This document shows positions 24,655 through 30,720 of a stretch of DNA of 30,720 bases, in pieces. The DNA lies in the NCBI GenBank assembly GCA_003543245.1, contig DPJB01000032.1, forward strand, positions 8,785-39,504. The letters are read 5' to 3'. Numbering within the stretch: position 1 is the stretch's first letter; each line of letters starts with the position of its first letter. This DNA comes from Moraxellaceae bacterium. GTDB taxonomy: Bacteria; Pseudomonadota; Gammaproteobacteria; Pseudomonadales; Moraxellaceae. The notes beneath the pieces are model-generated. The model saw only the letters and a program-made list of their open reading frames with translations, did no database searches and had not been told where the DNA came from. The translations under genes and the position numbers were made by a program.

Positions 24655-25566
24655 ATGGATCTCAATGATGTAGTGGTGTTCGAACGGGTAGTGACGGAGG
24701 GCAGTTTGACCGCCGCCGCCGCAAGGCTGGGTCAGCCCAAGTCATCGGTCAGCCGTTCGCTGGCGAGACTGGAGGGGGATCTGGGTGTGCGCCTGCTGCA
24801 CCGGACCACCCGCAAGCTGCACCTGACGGAGGCGGGCCAGGTATTCTTTGACCGTGCCCGCCGTGTGCTGGCGGAGTTGCGCGATGCCGAGCTGGCCGTG
24901 ACGCAATTGCAGGAAAGCCCGCGCGGTAATCTGCGTATCACCATGCCGGTAGAGTTCGGTATGCGCTTCATGGGGCGGGTGGTGGCAGAGTTCATGCAAC
25001 GGTACCCGGCCGTGACGATCGAGACCGAGTTATCCGGGCGTGTGGTTGATATGGTGGCCGAGGGGTTTGATCTGGCTTTCCGTATTGGCGAATTCCGTGA
25101 CTCTTCGCTGGTGGCGCGTCGTCTGGGTAATCTCAATGGGCGGTTTTATGCGAGTCCGGCGTATCTGGGACGGTTTGGCACACCGAAAAAGCCGGAGGAC
25201 CTGATGACGCATGACGTCATCCTGTTCATGCAGGCGAAAGAAAACACCGTGCAACTGTTTCACCGGGGCAAGGGTGGGGAGCAGACTGCCGCCTGCAAGT
25301 TGACGCTGCATGGGCGCCTGACCGTCAATAACATCAGCATGGCCTGCGATGCGGCAGTGACGGGTATCGGGATTGCCTTGATGCCTGGCTTCCTGAGCGC
25401 CGAGGCGGTGGCGGCAGGGCAGTTGTTGCCGGTGCTGCCGGATCATCTGGTGTGTCACGGCGGGCTGTATGCAATGTATCCCAGTCGCGAGCACATGCCA
25501 TCCGTGTTGCGCGCATTTCTCGATTTTGTCAGTGAGCGGATCAAGGAGCACCCGTGGTTCGAATAA
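24655..25566 (+). CDS. LysR family transcriptional regulator
   Basis: This 303-residue protein has the N-terminal winged helix-turn-helix (MDLNDVVVFERVVTEGSLTAAAARLGQPKSSVSRSLARLEGDLGVRLLHRTTRKLHLTEAG, quoted in part by key residues) at about 1-60. A substrate-binding domain follows from about residue 90 to the end (GNLRITMPVEFG, DLAFRIGEFRDSSLVARRLG). Length is typical. It likely controls the divergent pirin-nitroreductase-DoxX cluster, and possibly its own operon with the DUF1275 gene. The frame opens 24 bases upstream at 24631 with a possible GAGG site, but the family start is MDLNDV. Confidence 0.93.
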   Translation: MDLNDVVVFERVVTEGSLTAAAARLGQPKSSVSRSLARLEGDLGVRLLHRTTRKLHLTEAGQVFFDRARRVLAELRDAELAVTQLQESPRGNLRITMPVEFGMRFMGRVVAEFMQRYPAVTIETELSGRVVDMVAEGFDLAFRIGEFRDSSLVARRLGNLNGRFYASPAYLGRFGTPKKPEDLMTHDVILFMQAKENTVQLFHRGKGGEQTAACKLTLHGRLTVNNISMACDAAVTGIGIALMPGFLSAEAVAAGQLLPVLPDHLVCHGGLYAMYPSREHMPSVLRAFLDFVSERIKEHPWFE

Positions 25567-26318
25567 TTTCGTATTTGCGTGCATTGACGTCGGCAGAACG
25601 TACGCCGCACGCCAATCGGCATCTGGGACGCTTGCTGGTATTTGTTGCGGGCTCATCAAATGCGGGCGGCTTTCTGGCCGTACAGGAGTACACCTCGCAC
25701 ATGACGGGTATTGTCTCGGAGATGGCCGACAATATTGCGCTGGGGAATTTCATGATGGCGCTGGCAGGCGTGACGGCTCTGCTGGTGTTTGTGGCGGGTG
25801 CGGCGCTGTCTGCGTATCTGGTCAACTGGGCACGTGCCTATCATCTGCATGGCATTTATGCGTTGCCGCTGATGGTTGAAGCAATCCTGCTGCTGGTGTT
25901 CGGTTTGCTGGGGGCGAGCATCGAGGCGCAGATGACTTTTTTTGTGCCTGTCACTGTTCTTCTGCTCTGCTTCATGATGGGATTGCAAAACGCCATCATC
26001 ACCAAGATTTCGCGTGCCGAAATCCGTACAACCCATGTGACAGGTCTGGTGACCGATATCGGCATAGGGCTTGGGCGCCTGGTGCATGCATGGCAGATGC
26101 CTTCCGAGCATCCGTCTGAAGAGCTGAAGGCGCTGCGCCGTCGGCTGGAGCTGCATGTGTCATTGGTATTGCTGTTCTTTGTTGGCGGAGTGTTGGGTGC
26201 ATTGGGCTACAAGCATGTCGGTTTTCTGGCGTCGGTGCCGCTGGCGGGCTTGTTGTTGCTTATATCCGTGGTGCCAGTGGCGGATGACCTGAAAGAAAGT
26301 GTTGGTCGTAGAAGATGA
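25554..26318 (+). CDS. DUF1275 (YoaK) family membrane protein
   Basis: This 254-residue protein has about six hydrophobic helices. Typical DUF1275 parts are LLVFVAGSSNAGGFLAVQEYTSHMTGIVSEMADNIALG and the central GLQNAIITKISRAEIRTTHVTGLVTDIGIGLG (quoted around the key residues N-A-I-I-T-K and T-H-V-T-G). Its function is unknown. It begins at GTG 25554, inside the end of the LysR gene, with AAGGAG 5-6 bases before it, so translation is probably coupled to the regulator. The end overlaps the next gene by ATGA. The next in-frame ATG would remove the first helix. Confidence 0.88.
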   Translation: MVRIISYLRALTSAERTPHANRHLGRLLVFVAGSSNAGGFLAVQEYTSHMTGIVSEMADNIALGNFMMALAGVTALLVFVAGAALSAYLVNWARAYHLHGIYALPLMVEAILLLVFGLLGASIEAQMTFFVPVTVLLLCFMMGLQNAIITKISRAEIRTTHVTGLVTDIGIGLGRLVHAWQMPSEHPSEELKALRRRLELHVSLVLLFFVGGVLGALGYKHVGFLASVPLAGLLLLISVVPVADDLKESVGRRR

Positions 26319-27121
26319 GGTTTTTCTTGTTGATTTGCAGAGTCCGTTATCTGGTTGTGTTGTTGATGATGTGGTCATGCCCCTTGATGGCGGCGCCGGT
26401 TTTTTCGGCGGCAGCGGGTGGTGATGTGCGCTGGTTTGACTGGCGCGAGTACCAGGAGGGTGAGCAACTGTTGTCCGAGACGGGGCCGCAGTTGTCTGGT
26501 GTCGCTCGCCTCGGCGTCACCTCGGGGCACTGGCGAGCCAGTGTCGAGTCGCAGTTGGGTGGTGGTACGGCGCAATATGACGGACAGCTGCAAACTGGCG
26601 AACCCTATGCAGCCGATGCAACCGAACAGGCGGTTGATACTGACTGGCGCGTGGCCTGGGTCGAGGGGAACGTGGAATTGTCGGTAGGGGTATTGCAGCG
26701 GGACTGGCGCCGCTTCATCGAGGGGGCATCCGGTGTGTCATCGGCAGAGGAGCGTTATCGCTGGCGCTTGCTGGTGTGGGGTCTGGGGGGGCAGGTTGCG
26801 GAAACGCAAGGATGGACCTGTTCCCTGTCTGCCCGGATTGGCATGCCGTTTGACAGCACGGAAAAGGTTTATCTGGGTGGCGGTTATGATGATGTGGCGC
26901 TGGAGCCAGGCAATGGGCTTTACTGGCGATTGGCTGTCCCCCTGAAAAGCCGCAGTCTGCCACGGTTGTCACTGGAGCCGTATTTCCAGCAGCAAACGCT
27001 GAAGCAAAGCGATATGGTGCCACTGACACAGAATGGTGTGCCGACGGGCATCGGACTTTTTCAGCCGAAGTCCGTGCGTCGTGAGCTGGGGTTGACCCTG
27101 CTCTGGCAGTTAATGCCATGA
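26315..27121 (+). CDS. Exported beta-barrel-like protein of unknown function
   Basis: I do not recognise a family. The 268 residues begin with a signal peptide (MRFFLLICRVRYLVVLLMMW then SCPLMA, cleaved near residue 26). The mature part has repeated alternating strands such as GHWRASVESQLGGGTAQYDG, RYRWRLLVWGLGGQVAE and GLYWRLAVPLKS, with many Trp, Tyr and Gly residues. The end RELGLTLLWQLMP looks like a last strand but lacks the final aromatic residue. It is a likely outer membrane barrel of about 10-12 strands. The ATG overlaps the DUF1275 stop (ATGA), so it belongs to the LysR-DUF1275 operon. A strong terminator follows. Confidence 0.7.
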   Translation: MRFFLLICRVRYLVVLLMMWSCPLMAAPVFSAAAGGDVRWFDWREYQEGEQLLSETGPQLSGVARLGVTSGHWRASVESQLGGGTAQYDGQLQTGEPYAADATEQAVDTDWRVAWVEGNVELSVGVLQRDWRRFIEGASGVSSAEERYRWRLLVWGLGGQVAETQGWTCSLSARIGMPFDSTEKVYLGGGYDDVALEPGNGLYWRLAVPLKSRSLPRLSLEPYFQQQTLKQSDMVPLTQNGVPTGIGLFQPKSVRRELGLTLLWQLMP

Positions 27122-27123
27122 CA

Positions 27124-27157
27124 CAAGAAAAAGCCCGCAGTTGCGGGCTTTTTCTTG
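27124..27157. terminator. Bidirectional terminator, perfect 16-bp stem
   Basis: The arms 27124-27139 and 27142-27157 are perfectly complementary with a two-base loop, including GCCCGCA/TGCGGGC and five A/five T. It separates the barrel-like gene from the convergent purK. Confidence 0.93.
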
Positions 27158-27167
27158 GTGGCGATAA

Positions 27168-28295
27168 TCACTTTCCGGGAAACAGGGCCATCGGGTTTGG
27201 TAGCATGTCGGCCACCTGTGTGATGCCTGTGGCCAGATCGTGGTGATTGTTGGCGGTCAGTGTGATGTGGCCCAGCTTGCGGCCTTCGCGCTCGCTTTTG
27301 CCGTACAGGTGCAGGTGCGCATCGGGTAATTGCAGGATGTCTTCTGTTGCCGGGTGCTGACCTATGATGTTGATCATGGCCGTGGGGCGATCGCAGGTTG
27401 TGGCGCCCAGCGGCAGTCCGGCAACCGCACGAACATGATTTTCAAACTGTGAGCAGCGTGAGCCTTCAATGGTCCAGTGCCCGGAGTTGTGCACGCGTGG
27501 TGCGGTCTCGTTGGCAAACAGGCCGTTGCGGGTTTCGAATGTTTCCAGTGTGATGGCACCGACGTGATCCAGTTCGTGCAGGATGGCAGAAATATAGCGT
27601 TCTGCGGTGAGCTGGGTGTCGCTGTCGACAAACTGTGCCGGTGCAATCGAGTGCGAGAGAATGCCGCGATGATGTGTGTTTTCCGTTAGCGGGTAACACA
27701 CGGTTTTGCCATCACGACCACGTACGGCAATGATGGAGAGTTCGCGTTTGAAGTGAATGAATTCTTCGGCAATCAGCGGCGCCTGCGCGCCAAGCTGTGC
27801 CCACGCTTCGCTGACCTGCCCTTCGGTTTTCAGCAGGAACTGGCCCTTGCCGTCATAGCCCATGGTAACGGTCTTGATGACGAGCGGAAGGCCCAGCGTG
27901 GCGGCAGCCTGTTGCAGGTCGGATTCGCTGCGAATCTCGGCAAAGCGTGCTGACGGTATTTTCAGGCTGGAAAAAAGTTTTTTCTCGTTGATCCGGTTCT
28001 GTGAAACCGCGAGCGATTTTACGCCGGGATATACGGGCTTCTGTGCGGCAATACGTTCAACCCATGACACCGGAATGTTTTCGAATTCGTAGGTGAAGAC
28101 ATCGGCGCTGGCGATGAAGGCATCGAGGCTTGCCTCGGAGTTGTCTGCATCGCCAAAACGGGGGCCGAGTGCTGCCGACGGGCAATCAGGATTGCTGTCG
28201 AAAAACGAAAACGCCAGATCCAGCGGGTAGCCGGCCAGTGCCATCATGCGACCAAGCTGGCCTCCACCAAGAATGCCGATGCGCAGACGACTCAC
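27168..28295 (-). CDS. purK: 5-(carboxyamino)imidazole ribonucleotide synthase
   Basis: This 375-residue ATP-grasp enzyme makes N5-CAIR from AIR, bicarbonate and ATP in purine synthesis. The start has the nucleotide-binding loop RIGILGGGQLGRMMALAGYPL. Other family features are VFTYEFENIP, QNRINEKKLF, LPLVIKTVTMGYDGKGQFLL, EEFIHFKRELSIIAVRG, ENTHHRGILSHSIAPA and EIAPRVHNSGHWT (here ETAPRVHNSGHWTIEGSRCSQFENH). Length is typical. It begins four bases inside purE, the common purE-purK operon order, so translation is coupled. Confidence 0.97.
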   Translation of the reverse strand: MSRLRIGILGGGQLGRMMALAGYPLDLAFSFFDSNPDCPSAALGPRFGDADNSEASLDAFIASADVFTYEFENIPVSWVERIAAQKPVYPGVKSLAVSQNRINEKKLFSSLKIPSARFAEIRSESDLQQAAATLGLPLVIKTVTMGYDGKGQFLLKTEGQVSEAWAQLGAQAPLIAEEFIHFKRELSIIAVRGRDGKTVCYPLTENTHHRGILSHSIAPAQFVDSDTQLTAERYISAILHELDHVGAITLETFETRNGLFANETAPRVHNSGHWTIEGSRCSQFENHVRAVAGLPLGATTCDRPTAMINIIGQHPATEDILQLPDAHLHLYGKSEREGRKLGHITLTANNHHDLATGITQVADMLPNPMALFPGK

Positions 28296-28786
28296 GCTGT
28301 CACTCCGGGCACGGGATTGGCCAGCACCTTTTCGGTTTGCGCTTCACGGAACTGTTCGATCACCGACAGGAACTCGGGGTGTTTGCCCACGAGTATCTGG
28401 GTGGCCAGCAGGGCGGCATTGATGGCGCCTGCCTTGCCGATGGCCAGGGTGCCAACGGGTACGCCACCCGGCATCTGCACGATGGAGAGCAGCGAGTCGA
28501 GGCCGTTCAGTGCCTGCGACTGTACCGGCACACCCAGTACCGGCAGAGATGTCTTGGCGGCACACATGCCCGGCAGATGGGCTGCACCGCCAGCGCCGGC
28601 AATGATCACTTCGATGCCACGGGCACGGGCACTCTCGGCATAGCTGAACAGCTTGTCCGGGGTGCGATGCGCAGAAACCACCTCGGCTTCAAAGGGCACA
28701 CCAAGGGCGGTAAGGGTATCTGCGGCGTGCTGCATCGTGGCCCAGTCGGACTGGGAGCCCATGATGATGCCGACAAGTGCGCTCAT
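28292..28786 (-). CDS. purE: N5-carboxyaminoimidazole ribonucleotide mutase (class I PurE)
   Basis: This 164-residue enzyme converts N5-CAIR, the product of PurK, to CAIR. The class I motifs are GSQSDWATMQHAADTL (phosphate-binding loop), EVVSAHRTPDKLFSYA with the catalytic-type His, and IAGAGGAAHLPGM with the second His. The presence of purK agrees with class I. The start at 28786 is the first residue of MSALVGIIMGSQSDW. It is the first gene of the purEK operon, with a clear promoter upstream. Confidence 0.97.
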   Translation of the reverse strand: MSALVGIIMGSQSDWATMQHAADTLTALGVPFEAEVVSAHRTPDKLFSYAESARARGIEVIIAGAGGAAHLPGMCAAKTSLPVLGVPVQSQALNGLDSLLSIVQMPGGVPVGTLAIGKAGAINAALLATQILVGKHPEFLSVIEQFREAQTEKVLANPVPGVTA

Positions 28787-28835
28787 GATTGATCTCGCTT
28801 GAGTGATCCCGGATGACCGTCGGGAAAAACGCGCT

Positions 28836-28863
28836 ATTGTCCGGCTCTCGCGCCTGCTGTCAA
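28836..28863 (-). promoter_or_regulatory. Sigma-70 promoter of purEK
   Basis: On the minus strand, a perfect -35 TTGACA (28858-28863) and the -10 GACAAT (28836-28841, four of six matches) are 16 bases apart. They lie 50 bases before the purE start. I do not see a convincing PurR-type operator in the gap. Confidence 0.6.
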
Positions 28864-28966
28864 ACCCGGCCGTCTCTTGGTCATGCTCCCCGGGCGATCC
28901 GGCCCCTTTACGGGTGACCGGGGCTCGGGTAGGGTGCCGCGTGACTGATTCGTCACGGAGTGCTTC

Positions 28967-29404
28967 ATGTCAGCCGCCAGCCCCGATCGCCGCGCCATCG
29001 CCTCCGGGCGAATCCTTGCCCATCCCCTGCATGCCGCCAGCAGCCTGGCCATCGTGAGTTCGACTGGCGGCCGTAGCGAGATCACCTTTGCGGTGAACGA
29101 TTTTACGGCCAATGTCATTGATACCCTGCACGGCGGCATTCTCTATGCCATGGTCGATGTGGCGGCGTTCATGGCATTGCTGTCGGTGATTCCCGATGGA
29201 TTGCACGGGGTGACGGCCGACATACAGGTCAGTGTGCTGCGTGCCGCGAAAAAGGGCGATACGGTGCACGTGCGGGGGTGGGTGGATCGTGTGGGCCGTA
29301 CCCTTGCCAATATGCGGGTGGAGGCGTTTGTGCCTGGGCCGGACGGAGAGCGACTGATCGGCACGGGGACCGTCGTGAAAAGCCTGATCCCGGCACCGTA
29401 TTAG
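28967..29404 (+). CDS. PaaI-type hotdog thioesterase
   Basis: This 145-residue protein has a single hotdog domain. The helix-start motif NVIDTLHGGILYAMVDVAAFMALL holds the HGG that marks the PaaI/YbgC-like acyl-CoA thioesterases. The following GVTADIQVSVLRAAKKGDTVHVRGWVDRVGRTLANMRVEA is the typical strand set. The acyl-CoA substrate cannot be read from sequence. GGAG six bases before the ATG supports the start. It is divergent from purE, and its stop overlaps the stop of a convergent 45-codon gene by four bases. Confidence 0.88.
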   Translation: MSAASPDRRAIASGRILAHPLHAASSLAIVSSTGGRSEITFAVNDFTANVIDTLHGGILYAMVDVAAFMALLSVIPDGLHGVTADIQVSVLRAAKKGDTVHVRGWVDRVGRTLANMRVEAFVPGPDGERLIGTGTVVKSLIPAPY

Positions 29405-29538
29405 GCCTGCTGCCGGATCAGGATGTCGATGATGGCGGCCGCCATGCCGATGGCCGCAGTGACGCCGACCAGAAATGCAATGAAGCGCCAGACCGGTTTC
29501 CAGCTTTCTGGCATTGGTTCGCGTGGCAGGTCGGGCAT
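29401..29538 (-). CDS. Small single-helix membrane protein, 45 residues
   Basis: I recognise no family. The start MPDLPREPMPESWKPVWRF is polar and proline-rich, followed by one hydrophobic helix (FIAFLVGVTAAIGMAAAIIDILI, about residues 19-41) and a short tail RQQA. AGGAG nine bases before the ATG at 29538 is a good ribosome binding site and overlaps the end of the DUF486 gene, so the two are probably translated from one message. An upstream in-frame ATG at 29583 lacks such a site. A membrane-anchored small protein or subunit is plausible. Confidence 0.6.
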   Translation of the reverse strand: MPDLPREPMPESWKPVWRFIAFLVGVTAAIGMAAAIIDILIRQQA

Positions 29539-29543
29539 GGGAC

Positions 29544-29894
29544 TCAACTCCTGAACATGAAATAGACGGCGCCGACCATGCACAGGGCGGCCCAGACATA
29601 ATCCAGCTTGAACGGCTCCTTCATGTAAAACACCACAAAGGGCACAAACACTGACAGGGTGATGACTTCCTGCAGGATTTTCAGCTGGCCGATGCTCATG
29701 CTGGTGTGACCGATACGGTTGGCCGGCACCATGAGCAGGTATTCAAAAAAAGCGATGCCCCAGCTGAACAGGACCGCATAGATGAGCGGGCGATGATTCA
29801 TGTGCTTGAGGTGGGAGTACCAGGCAAAGGTCATGAAAACATTCGAGACCAGCAGCAGTGCAATCGTCTGCAACGGTACGGGCAGCGCATTCAC
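29544..29894 (-). CDS. DUF486 family membrane protein
   Basis: This 116-residue protein has four hydrophobic helices. Its sequence TFAWYSHLKHMNHRPLIYAVLFSWGIAFFEYLLMVPANRIGH (key residues W-Y-x-H-L-K and F-F-E-Y-x-x-x-V-P-A-N-R) fits DUF486, a small family related to the drug/metabolite transporters. LKILQEVITLSVFVPF is also typical. The function is unknown. It is followed by the 45-residue gene five bases after its stop and is divergent from the gene at 30068. Confidence 0.88.
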   Translation of the reverse strand: MNALPVPLQTIALLLVSNVFMTFAWYSHLKHMNHRPLIYAVLFSWGIAFFEYLLMVPANRIGHTSMSIGQLKILQEVITLSVFVPFVVFYMKEPFKLDYVWAALCMVGAVYFMFRS

Positions 29895-30067
29895 GATGGG
29901 ATTCCCCGGTGACGTATGGTCGGGATTGTCGCGGGGTGTGACCGCGTGATCAAGCAGACAATTGCTGCTGGCGCTTTGCCGTGCTTGCTTGCCACAATAC
30001 CGGCTTTGCCGGGCGAGGTGTGTGGCACCGGTATGTGCTGTTGATGACGGCGTGAGGAGCAGATGTG

Positions 30068-30601
30068 ATGAAAGCCCTGTGGACCCTGTTCTGGCAGATA
30101 TGCCAGTTGCGCCGGGGCCCGGAAGATGTGCCGTACTCTGTGCAGTTGCTGGTCTTGCTCGCTGTGCTGGATGTTGCCCAGGGGATTGGCGGCCAGTTGC
30201 TGGCGTCCCCCGATCGTCTGCGTATTGCCGTTTCCCTGACGCTGCTGGCAGTGGTCATGGATGCGGCAGTGTTTTGGGGGCTGTTGTGGTTCAAGCGGCT
30301 GCAGGCGCGCTGGGTGCAGGGGCTGACCACGATCTTCGGTATTGATCTGTTGCTGGGGCTGGTGGCGTTGCCACTGACCCTGCTCAGCCACGTTGTCGAG
30401 CCAAAGTCGGTCATGATCGGTCTGGTGGTGGTCGCGCAGATGTTGCTGGTGGGCTGGAACATCGGCCTGCGTGGTTTTGTATTTCACCGGGCGCTCAATA
30501 TCGGGCTTCTGCAGGGCAACATGCTGTCGCTGGCGTTGTTCATGCTCAATATTTTCATCAGTGTCCAGCTGTTTCCGGAGCTGGTGCCCGTCAAGGGATG
30601 A
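30068..30601 (+). CDS. Four-helix membrane protein of unknown function, upstream of mpl
   Basis: I do not recognise a family. The 177 residues include a short N-terminal cytoplasmic stretch (FWQICQLRRGPEDVPYS), then helices near LLVLLAVLDVAQGIGGQLL, AVSLTLLAVVMDAAVFWGLLWF, TIFGIDLLLGLVALPLTLL, and MIGLVVVAQMLLVGWNIGL, with a last hydrophobic run MLSLALFMLNIFISVQLF. That gives four or five segments. AGGAG eight bases before ATG 30068 supports this start; GTG 30065 is directly upstream. It precedes mpl by 12 bases and is probably in the same operon, so a cell-envelope role is possible. Confidence 0.7.
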   Translation: MKALWTLFWQICQLRRGPEDVPYSVQLLVLLAVLDVAQGIGGQLLASPDRLRIAVSLTLLAVVMDAAVFWGLLWFKRLQARWVQGLTTIFGIDLLLGLVALPLTLLSHVVEPKSVMIGLVVVAQMLLVGWNIGLRGFVFHRALNIGLLQGNMLSLALFMLNIFISVQLFPELVPVKG

Positions 30602-30613
30602 TCAGGGGTTTTC

Positions 30614-30720
30614 ATGCATATTCACATTCTCGGCATTTGCGGCACCTTCATGGGCTCGCTGGCCGTGCTTGCCAAGGAACTGGGCTATCGCGTCACCGGC
30701 TCCGATGCCAATGTCTATCC
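30614..30720 (+). CDS. mpl: UDP-N-acetylmuramate:L-Ala-gamma-D-Glu-meso-DAP ligase, N-terminal part
   Basis: The first 35 codons encode MHIHILGICGTFMGSLAVLA and then GYRVTGSDANVYP, the near-invariant start of Mpl, with the glycine-rich nucleotide loop. Mpl recycles the murein tripeptide by joining it to UDP-MurNAc. The gene runs off the window end. CAGGGG before the ATG serves as ribosome binding site. MurC has a similar start, but HIHILGICGTFMG and GSDANVYP favour Mpl. Confidence 0.93.
   Translation, partial: MHIHILGICGTFMGSLAVLAKELGYRVTGSDANVY

Noticed and set aside
4988..27157. Recurring GCCCGGC-type hairpins as dispersed uptake or mobile repeats
   Set aside because: Each lies just past a gene end with flanking A and T runs, and the loops and cores differ, so they are ordinary terminators.
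29401..29894. Toxin-antitoxin pair formed by the 45-residue peptide and the DUF486 gene
   Set aside because: The larger partner is a typical DUF486 membrane protein and there is no antitoxin-like DNA-binding protein or antisense RNA signal.

Overview
The window is a compact, protein-coding stretch of a gammaproteobacterial chromosome. It has no RNA genes, insertion sequences, CRISPR arrays or prophage genes that I can see, and no gene-free stretch longer than about 200 bases. The gene order uvrA | YajR-like transporter | ssb close to the alpha ribosomal operon is the Pseudomonadales arrangement. A small gspN-gspC-gspD cluster without the other type II secretion genes resembles the scattered gsp genes of Moraxellaceae such as Acinetobacter. 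I therefore infer a Pseudomonadales, possibly Moraxellaceae-like, organism. That placement rests on recall of gene order, not on a search.

Region by region: 1-5020 holds the end of the spc operon (rpmD end, rplO, secY, rpmJ) and the alpha operon (rpsM, rpsK, rpsD, rpoA, rplQ), closed by a strong terminator. From 5044 to 10958 come uvrA plus a TrmH-family rRNA methyltransferase on the minus strand, then the divergent YajR-like transporter and ssb. From 10963 to 15440 lie a Bcr/CflA-type exporter, class II fumarase (fumC), a CynX/NimT-type transporter and an H-NS-family protein. From 15452 to 21163 come a DUF481-like outer membrane protein and, divergently, gspN, gspC, gspD and a protein with two FHA domains and a C-terminal membrane anchor. 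From 21180 to 24514 the minus strand carries an ABC1/ADCK kinase-like protein, a DoxX protein, a RutE-like nitroreductase and a pirin. From 24655 to 27157 a divergent LysR regulator runs into a DUF1275 membrane protein and an unrecognised beta-barrel-like exported protein, all with overlapping ends. From 27168 to the end are purEK, a hotdog thioesterase, a DUF486 protein with a 45-residue membrane peptide, a four-helix membrane protein and the start of mpl.

Functionally, most of the window is housekeeping: translation, transcription, protein export, DNA repair and replication, the TCA cycle and purine synthesis. The less ordinary parts are the FHA protein attached to the secretin operon, the pirin/nitroreductase/DoxX cluster facing a LysR gene, the LysR-DUF1275-barrel operon, and structured leaders in front of rpsM and ssb. 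I see no clearly new multi-gene defence or mobile system. The best candidate for undescribed biology is the FHA protein, which also carries a possible phospho-threonine motif in its own linker.
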